From Brasenia schreberi (lineage: Eukaryota > Streptophyta > Magnoliopsida > Nymphaeales > Cabombaceae), in contig JAYKKT010000036.1 in the NCBI GenBank assembly GCA_036023115.1, forward strand, positions 7,646,001-7,710,000: a stretch of 64,000 nt of DNA. The letters run 5' to 3'. Shown piece after piece: positions 38,801 through 47,800 of this stretch; the stretch's first letter is position 1; every line of letters starts with the position of its first letter. The notes beneath the pieces are model-generated. The model was given only the letters and a program-made list of their open reading frames with translations. It was not told the DNA's origin and searched no databases. The translations under genes were made by a program, and so were the position numbers.

Positions 38801-41800
38801 AATTAGTTGGAGTACCTACTCAGTTTCAGAATCAGAATCGATCCAACAGGGCTTACTTCAGCAGTGATCAGATAGAGAAACCAAGGAATGATGATAGTAC
38901 GACCTCATTAGCAGATATGAAGAAAGAAATTAAACTCCTTAAAGCCAGACTAACTGATTGTCAATCTACGTCTACATCATCTCACAGTGATCCTCAGGGC
39001 ACGGTGGTATATCCTTTTTCTTTCCTGACTCAGGGTAATATTGGTTCTTCTTATTCATGTATTTGGGTTATTGATTTAGGTGCAACAGATCATATGGTCA
39101 GTCAAAGAGAGTTTTTGACATGATAGTGTGAGAAGAGGCTTATATTTCTGCGAGGATCATAAAGGAGCAACACTGCAATCAATTGTGATCACTAGGGAAC
39201 AAAAAGAGGACATATCTCAATGGCATCAAAGATTGGGACATTTACCATTATCTAAGCTGAGAATGTTACTGCCAAAATTTAAGGATTGTAATAATTTGAA
39301 TTTAAATTGTGAGACTTGTCAAAAGGCTAAGCATCGTCGTGTTTCTTTTTCTTTAAGTGAAGACAGATTTGATATTCCTTTTGAGATTGTTCATTCGGAT
39401 ATTTGGGGCCCTTGCTCTACTACATCTGTGCATGTATATAAGTATTTTGTTTCCTTTATTTACCGCCCTTAAACATATGAATGGTGGTAAATCGGTAGGA
39501 CTTGATAATATTCCTATAGAAGTTTGAAAAATACTAGGAGAAATAGGAATCACTTGGCTCACAAGACTATTTAATGAAATACGGAAAAACCAAAAGATGC
39601 TCGAGGAACGGAGAGCAAGTACACTTTTACCCATATATAAGAACAAGGGAGACATTCAAAATTGTGCGAATTATCGAGGTATCAAGTTAATGAGTCATAC
39701 TATGAAATTATGGGAAAGAATTATCAAACGTAGGTTAAGACAAGTATCAAGTACAACAGAGAACCAATTTGGATTCATGCGAGGCAGATCTACTATTGAA
39801 GCGATTCACCTTTTAAGACGTCTTATGGAACATTTTAGAGCAAAAAAGAAAGACGTTCACATGATATTTATTGATCTAGAAAAAGCTTATGATAGGGTAC
39901 CGAGGGAGGTTCTTTGGAGAACTTTGGAAAAAAGAGGTATCCCATTGACATATATTAACCTTATAAGAGACATGTATGATGGTGCAAAAGCATGTGTGAG
40001 GACTCATGAAGGAACGACAGACTTCTTTGAAGTTAATATTGGGTTAGATCAAGGATCAACTTTAAGTCCATACTTATTTATAATGGTGATGGATGAGTTA
40101 ACAAAACATATTCAAAGATGAAGTACCTTGGTGTATGTTATTTGCGGATGACATTGTATTAGTGGAGGAGTCTAAGGAAAAAGTTAATAGAAAATTGGAA
40201 CTATGGAGAGAAACATTAGAAAACAAAGGCCTCCGACTTAGTAGAACAAAGACAGAATATATGGAATGTAAGTTTGATCATTTGGTTACTTCAGAGGACA
40301 TGGAAATTAAAATTGGCACACATTGCATTCCCCAAAAGGAAAGTTTTAAATACTTAGGGTCAATTTTTCAGAGTGATGGAAGAATTGATGGAGTTAAAAT
40401 GGAGAGGAGTATCAGGTATTCTTTGTGGTAAATATTATAGAGCAGCAATTAGGCTTGCCATGTTTTATGGTTCTGAGTGTTGGGCAGTTAATCATCAACA
40501 TGTACAAAAGATGTCTGTGACAGAAATGAAGATGTTGAGATGGATGAGTGGTCATACAAGAAAAGACCGTATACATAATGAGGTTATTAGAAACAAATTC
40601 GGAGTGGCACCAATAGAGGATAAAATGAGAGAACATCGTTTAAGATGGTTTGGACATATAGAAAGAAGATCAAAAGAACCTGTAAGAAGGTTAGAAAAAC
40701 TAAATTTGGAAAGTATTAAAAGAGGTAGAGGACGACCACAAAAGTGTTGGAAAAAAACAATAAAGAATGATCTAGCTTATTGGGAGTTAACTGCTAACAT
40801 GGCACACGATAGGGATATGTGGAAACAAAGAATCCATGTAGCTGACCCCATTTAGTATGGGAAAAGGCTTAGTTGTTGCTGTTGTATTAATGATTGTACT
40901 AGATTTACAATGATATATCTTATGAAAACCAAAGATGAAGTGAAGAATATTCTTCCAATATACTGCCAATTTGTACATACTCAGTTTCAGAGAGCTATAA
41001 GAGTTTTTCACAGTGATAATGGGGGTGAGTTTATGTCTCAATCCCTTAATTCATACTTTCTAGCACAGGGATTCTTGCATCAGACTTCATGTGCCTATTC
41101 TCCTCAACAGAATGGGTTGCAGAGATAATGAATAGACATATAGTAGAAGTTGCAAGGACACTTCTCATTGGATGTAATGCTCCTAAATACTATTGGGGTG
41201 AAGCAGTTTTAACTGCAGTCTTCTTGATAAATCGAATGCCCAGCAGTGTACTCCATGGAGATACTTCATTTCATTTATTGTGTTCCTCTCAGAAACAATT
41301 TCATTTGCTCCCAAGGGTGTTTGGTTGTACTTGTTTTGTACATGTTCATCGTGGATTGAGGGATAAGTTAGTTACTAGAGCGATTAAATATATTTTTCTG
41401 GGTTACTCGTCTACCCAAAAAGGTTATAAATGCTATGATCCACTAAGAAGAAAACTATATATTACAATGGATGTCACTTTTCATGAAGATACTTCATTTT
41501 ATGATTCATGAGAAGTTGATCATTCATCTATGCAGACGCCTTATGTCATGCCACTTTCACCAGCAGAAGCACATCGTATACATGATGAAGGAGAGGAAGA
41601 TATGTCATTTTCTCGTGCAGAAAATATACAAGTGTATACCAGAAGGGAAAGGAAGGTGGTTGCTCCTCAGTTATCAATCACCCTCGATCATAATTTCGTC
41701 CCAGAATCAGTTCCACATCAGATTCAAGAAGTCTCTCAGCATTCTAATGATGAGTTGGATGACTTACCTATTGATATCAGAAAAGGAAAACGGAAAAAGC

Positions 41801-44800
41801 GAAATATTCCTTGGAAAAAATGGTATCTTACTCTAATTATCCCAGAGAATATAAGGTGTTTATTATGAATGCATATTCTACTTTCATACCAAAAACCTAC
41901 GAAGAAGCAAGACAACATCTAGAGTGGAAAACAACAATGGAAGAAGAAATTGTAGCCCTTGTAAGGAATAACACGTGGGAACTAACATATCTGCCCACAG
42001 GGCAGAAAACAGTGGGATGTAAATGGTATTTTCTGTAAAGTATAAGGCTGATGGCAATATAGAAAGATATAAAGCTAGACTAGTAGCTAAAGGGTACTGC
42101 CAGTCTTTTGGTATAGACTATACATAAACATTTGCTCCTGTTGCAAAGATGAACACTATTAGGATTATTTTGAGTTTGGTAGTAAATAAAGGATGACAAT
42201 TATGGCAATTAGATGTTAAGAATGCATTCCTTCAGGGTGATCTTCTAGAAGACATTTTTATGGATTTACCTCCCGAGTATACAATGGAAAAGACGCAGAA
42301 TAATGTTTGTAAGTTAAAGAAATCACTTTATTGGTTAAAGCAATCTCCACGGGCCTGGTTTGAAAAATTTAGTGATGAAATCATGAAGCTGGGTTTTAAG
42401 CAATGTATCAGTGATCACACACTCTTCATCAGACGAGATCAGAAGACTATTATATTACTGGTATATGTAGATGACATTATCGTTACAGGGGATGATGCTG
42501 AAGGTATAACCTATCTAAAGAAAAGGCTCCATACATTATTTGATCTGAAAGATTTAGGAAGGTTACATTATTTTTTGGGAATATAAGTAATTCATAAAGA
42601 GAATGGATTATTCTTAAGTCAGAGGAAATATATCCTAAACCTACTGAAGGAAACGAAAATGGAAGATTGCCGAATATGCTCCATTCCTATGGAAATCCCT
42701 AAGGGTGATAATTTCGAGCTTGCAGAACCTTATGAAGATGTTGGAAAATACCGAGGATTAGTAGGAAAACTGATATATTTAACGATCACAAGACCAGATA
42801 TCAGCTTTGCAGTTGGATATGCAAGTAGGTGGATGCACAATCCTTCTAAACATCATATGAATAAAGTTTTCCATATTATTCGATATTTGAAATCCTCTAT
42901 CACGTATGGCTTGCTATATACTCCACACCCAACTTTGGATATAGAAATTTACTCCGATACTGATTGGGCAGGTTCGAAGACTGATCGGAAATCAACATCA
43001 GGCTATGTAATACGCGTAGGAGGAAATATTGTATCCTGAAAAAGCAAGAAACAGTCTGTGGTAGCCCGGTCCAATGCAGAGGCAGAATACCGAGCTATTG
43101 CTCTAGGTATGTGTGAGGAACAATGAATTATCTCATTCCTAGAAGAAATTGGATTTAAAGAAAACTCTCCGATTATATTCTTTAAAGACAGTAAAGTTGC
43201 CCTGCAAATAACACATAATCCAGTTTTTGATGAAAGGACAAAGCACATTGAGATCGACTGTCACTTTATCAGAGAAAAGATTTTCAAAGGAATTTTCAAT
43301 CTAGTTTATGTTCGCTCAAATGATCAATTGGTAGACATTTTCACCAAATCAGCATGAGTCAATGGCCTTGAGAAAGCACTCTCACAGTTGAAAATTACAA
43401 GTCTTCAGGAGTCAACTTGAGGGGGCGTGTTGTGAAGAAGTTGACAGAATGTTTAGAGTCTAGGTTGTGTCGTATAATGTCTTTATGTTCAATTTTATGT
43501 AATTAGTGTGAGTTATGTACGGTTTGGATCCCAATGGATCAGAATCCATTGGGACCCGAATCCTATTAGTTACTAATTAGGGGCATTTTAGTCTTTCAAG
43601 TTAAATTAGTAGTATTTAAAATGTTGTCATTAGGGTTAGGGTATGTGAAAAAACGTGGGCAGCAGGTGACGGCAGCCAAGGAGTGCCGACCTACACTCTT
43701 CTTTATTTCCTCTTGTATTCTTCTGTTTTCTGATGAATAAAATATATTTTGGAGGGTAAACTCAACACATAATTTACAATAATATAAGATGTATTGATTT
43801 AAGAAACTTAAATACGAAGATAAACAATTTACCTTGACGGATAGTAGTGCAGTTTTAAATTGCTATAGGCAAATCCATCAAGTAAAGAGCATTATCATAT
43901 ATCACTATCTCTCGATGTATAGCATCTTTTGTACTCTCATTAGGGACTAATATGTCTATACAATCAATGATGCCTCGATTAACCTCACCATCTCTTTTGA
44001 AGCTTGCTAAGTACCTGAATGATGGGTTTAGATAATATGTTGATGGCTTGATGCAATTGTTTATTTAATCTATTATCAATAATTTTTCACACGGGTACAT
44101 AATATCTCTTTTTTCCATTAAAATTATTTCTAATTGCTGTTTTTGCCCTATCTATGGCTTTATAAAGGTAGCCCATAGATGGTTTCTCCTCGCTATCAGC
44201 AATTTCAAAACCTTTACTAATGGACATGTAATTCTCAACAGTCTAACTCATGCATTCCAAAATGTACTCCTGAAGATTGTCTCGAAAATCTCATTCAACT
44301 TTCTATTTCTTCTATTCTGAGACAACTCTGCAAATTGTTGCCACTTATCTGAGGAGAACATTCTCTTCAATGCTTGCTTCTGTCTCACAATACTCTGTAT
44401 AGATAAGAAGTTTGTTGCGAACCGAGTTACAACTATGCGAAGAAGCTCTGCACCTTCTGTATATCTCCTCATCATACACAAAACAAATGCATAGTTGTAA
44501 ATGAATTTTGTGATATCTTGGCAACACTCAGTTGCTGCCTTTATTTCATCCATCTCACCAATGTCCTCAAGGATGAGATCTAAACAATGGGCTGCACATG
44601 GTGTCCAGTAGAAAGTCCCATAAATACCAACTCCTTTTTCGCTGCTTTGTAGTTAGCTGCATTATCTGTAATCAATTGGACTACATTCTCTAGCCCAACC
44701 TCTTGTATAACCTTTTCAAATTCTTGTCGTAGGATATCTGCAATGTGCCTCTCCTCTGACATGTTTAGAGATCTAAAACACATAAGTTCTTTAGGACAGT

Positions 44801-47800
44801 AGAAAAGAAAGTTTAGTAAGGTCCTTCATCGCCTATCTGTCCATTCATCTGTCATGATAGTGCAACCTGTCTCTCTCAATGTCGAACAATATTTTTGCTC
44901 TTATTTAAGATATTTCCTCTCAACTTCTGATAGGAGGGCATATTATATCCTGGACCGATGTTAGCAATTACATCTGTCATTGCTTGAAAATGAAAACTGT
45001 TTACTGCATTGAATGGAATGCATGGATCATAAAACCAATGAAAACTGTTTGCTGCATTGATTGGAATGCATACATCATAAAACCATATGCCCTCGGCAAG
45101 GTTTGCCTGATCATACAGTTGTTCTGAAGCTATAGAAGCACGAATTCCAGGTTAAGCACCAGGTGTAGTGGTAGGAGGAAAAAATGAATGTATGCTAGAA
45201 GCAGTTCTATCTCTACTCATTCCTTAACTTCCTCTTCTACCACCTTCAAAGTCTTGCAACCCTCTTTCTCCTGCTAGGTGCTCGTGAACTACTACTGCCC
45301 ATATCTGTTCTAGCATCTGGAGGCAAATTGGCAGTGAATCCAAATCCAATATCATCATTATCTCCAAATCATTCTTTTGTTGTCTCCTTTCTTTTATACT
45401 CTCAATCATCTGAAGACATTTCCATTTAATACCTTCTGGCAAACTTCTAACTCTGCCTGTGCAAGGAGCAACTTCTTTCCTAGTCTCTGCTAGGTGGTGT
45501 TTCAACCGTGAAATTCCACCACTAACCACCCTCTCACAAAATAAACATCTGATATTTAATCTAGAACCCTTAATTGGTATACCCCACTGTCATGCCGGAT
45601 CATCAAACTTAGAATGGGAGTCTCTACCACCCCTTCCTGCCATCTCAATTGAGTACTTTAATTCAAACAAAAACTTAAAAATAAAAGCACTTCGTAAATC
45701 CCCAATCGTCAAATAACACTCAAATAGAGTGTCTTTCACTTCATGAATGCAATAAAATTCATATCCACACACTTAATAACTTCATATTTTGTCATTCAAA
45801 AAAATAAAAATATAAAAACAACAACAAATACAAAGGAAAAATGAAGAAATACACTAAAAATATACCCAAATCCGAGTTCAGAGTCTTTCACGGACACCGT
45901 AGAGCACGTTTTTGGAGCCTTGAACACCAAGAAGGCCAAGAACCATGCTAGGGGAGGTTGGGGAGCTTTGAAGAAACCAAGGAAACCCGCAAAAATATGG
46001 GTTTCTGTTCCGCCAGGTCCCTGGGCATATCGTGCGACGTATCGTACGATACAGTGCGATAAGTCTTCAATTACGATACTCTTAGGTGTATCGTATCGTG
46101 GATACGTATCGTACTGTATCGTGGATACGTATCACATCGTATCGATACGGATAACACTGGTTGCTAGAACACTATTGATTGATGTTATTATAGTGAAGCT
46201 ATCCTAACAGCCGTATTTCTCATGCCTAATAGAGTCCTAAATGAAAGTACTCTTTTCACTCTTTATGTCCTTCTGAAAACAAATTTTATGTACCTCTAAG
46301 AGTGTTTGGATGCACTTGTTTTATACATATTGATAGTGGCTCGAAGATAAACTAGATGCTAGAACGTTAAGTGAATTTGCTTGGGCTATTCTTTCACTCA
46401 AAAGGGATATAAATGTTATGATTTCGAAAAAAGGAAATCATATGTTACAATGGATATAACGTTCCATGAAGATATACATTTTTATGATGGTAAAGAAGAT
46501 CATTTATCAAATCTACCTATACCAATTGTATTACACATTCCACTATTAGAAGATCATCTCGAGATTGGAAAGGAAGAAGAGGTTGCTCAACCTCCAGAAG
46601 AAAAAAGATGACAGACTTATTCTAGAGGTGAAAGAAAGACATTCCTCCCATGTCAAATTGTTACCCTAGATTAGAATTCCTGAATCAACTCCTATTCCTA
46701 ATCAAGTAACTCCTTTAAATTCTTCTAATGATTTTGATAATTTACCTATTGCCGGAAAACGTGAGGCTTCAATATATCCTCTACAAAAGATGGTCTCGTA
46801 TACTAATTATCCCAAAGAGTACTTTGTGATGAATGCAAATAACACTTGTATTTCAAGAACATTTGAAGAGGCATAACAAAATTCACATTGGAGGGCAATA
46901 ATAAAAGAAGAAATTGTTGGATTAGAAAATAACAAAACGTGGGAACTTAAAGACCTGCCACCATAGTGAAAATTTGTGGGTTGCAAATGGTATATACGGT
47001 GAAGTATAAGGCCGATTAAAATGTAAAAAGATACAAGGCCAGGGCTATAGTCCATCATATGGTATTGACTATACAAAAACATTCACACCAGGCTAAAATG
47101 AATATGATTAGAATTATTCTAAGTATGTCGGTCAATTAAGGATGAGAATTATGACAACTGGATGTGAAGAATTTGTTTCTTCATGGAGATCTTACGGAGA
47201 ATATCTACATGGACTTACCACCCGACTATGATTAAGAAAAGATGTCAAACAAGGTATGCAAATTAAAAAAAATCCATTTATGGCCTAAAACAATCATCGA
47301 GAGCATGGCTTGAAAATTTTAGTAATGGTATTCTTGGCTTGGGGTTCAAACATTGCATTAGTGATTATACATTATTCATCAAATAAGATAAAAAAAACCC
47401 ATCATTTTATTGGTGTACGTGAACGATATCATCATTACGGGTGTTGATGTGGAAGGAATCATCTTAAAGGGACAACTACATGCCTTATTTTATTTGAAAG
47501 ACTTGGGCATATTACACTATTTTTGGGGATTGAAATTATATGCAAAGGGTTGCTTGTTCGTAAGTCAAAGAGAATATATTCTAGCCTACTAAAAGAGATA
47601 GGATTGTTGTGTATGCACTATCCCAATCAAAATTCAAAAAGAAGATAATGAAAATTCAACTGAACCTTATAAAGATGTGACAAATATCATAGATTAGTTA
47701 AAAAATTTATATATGTCATAATCACAAGACCTGATATAAGCTTTGCAGTAAGCTATGTGAGTAAATGAATGCATTCACCATTGTCACTCATGGTCTACTA

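Larger units (their letters stand above)
37136..43767 (+). mobile_element. Copia A, full-length with target duplication, interrupted by RTE copy 3
   Basis: 6.63 kb between CATAA direct repeats (37131-37135 and 43768-43772). 5' LTR 37136-37483, PBS, gag, protease, integrase (split by a LINE), RT, RNase H, polypurine tract, 3' LTR 43428-43767. LTRs are similar but clearly diverged, with substitutions and small gaps. Stops in gag (after KNYL), integrase and RT make it inactive. It sits in the hAT transposase gene. Confidence 0.95.
36753..46159 (-). mobile_element. hAT DNA transposon, interrupted by copia A
   Basis: Right end ...CGATACGGATAACACTG at 46159. The last ~140 bp are packed with CGATACG/CGTATCG words. 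The left arm (36753-36847) is inverted and matches 46013-46110 (GGTCCCTG-GC-TATCG...). It encloses an hAT transposase on the minus strand, split by copia A. The outermost ~50 bp of the left terminal inverted repeat are missing, so no 8-bp duplication can be read. The right end abuts copia I inside its integrase. Confidence 0.85.
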
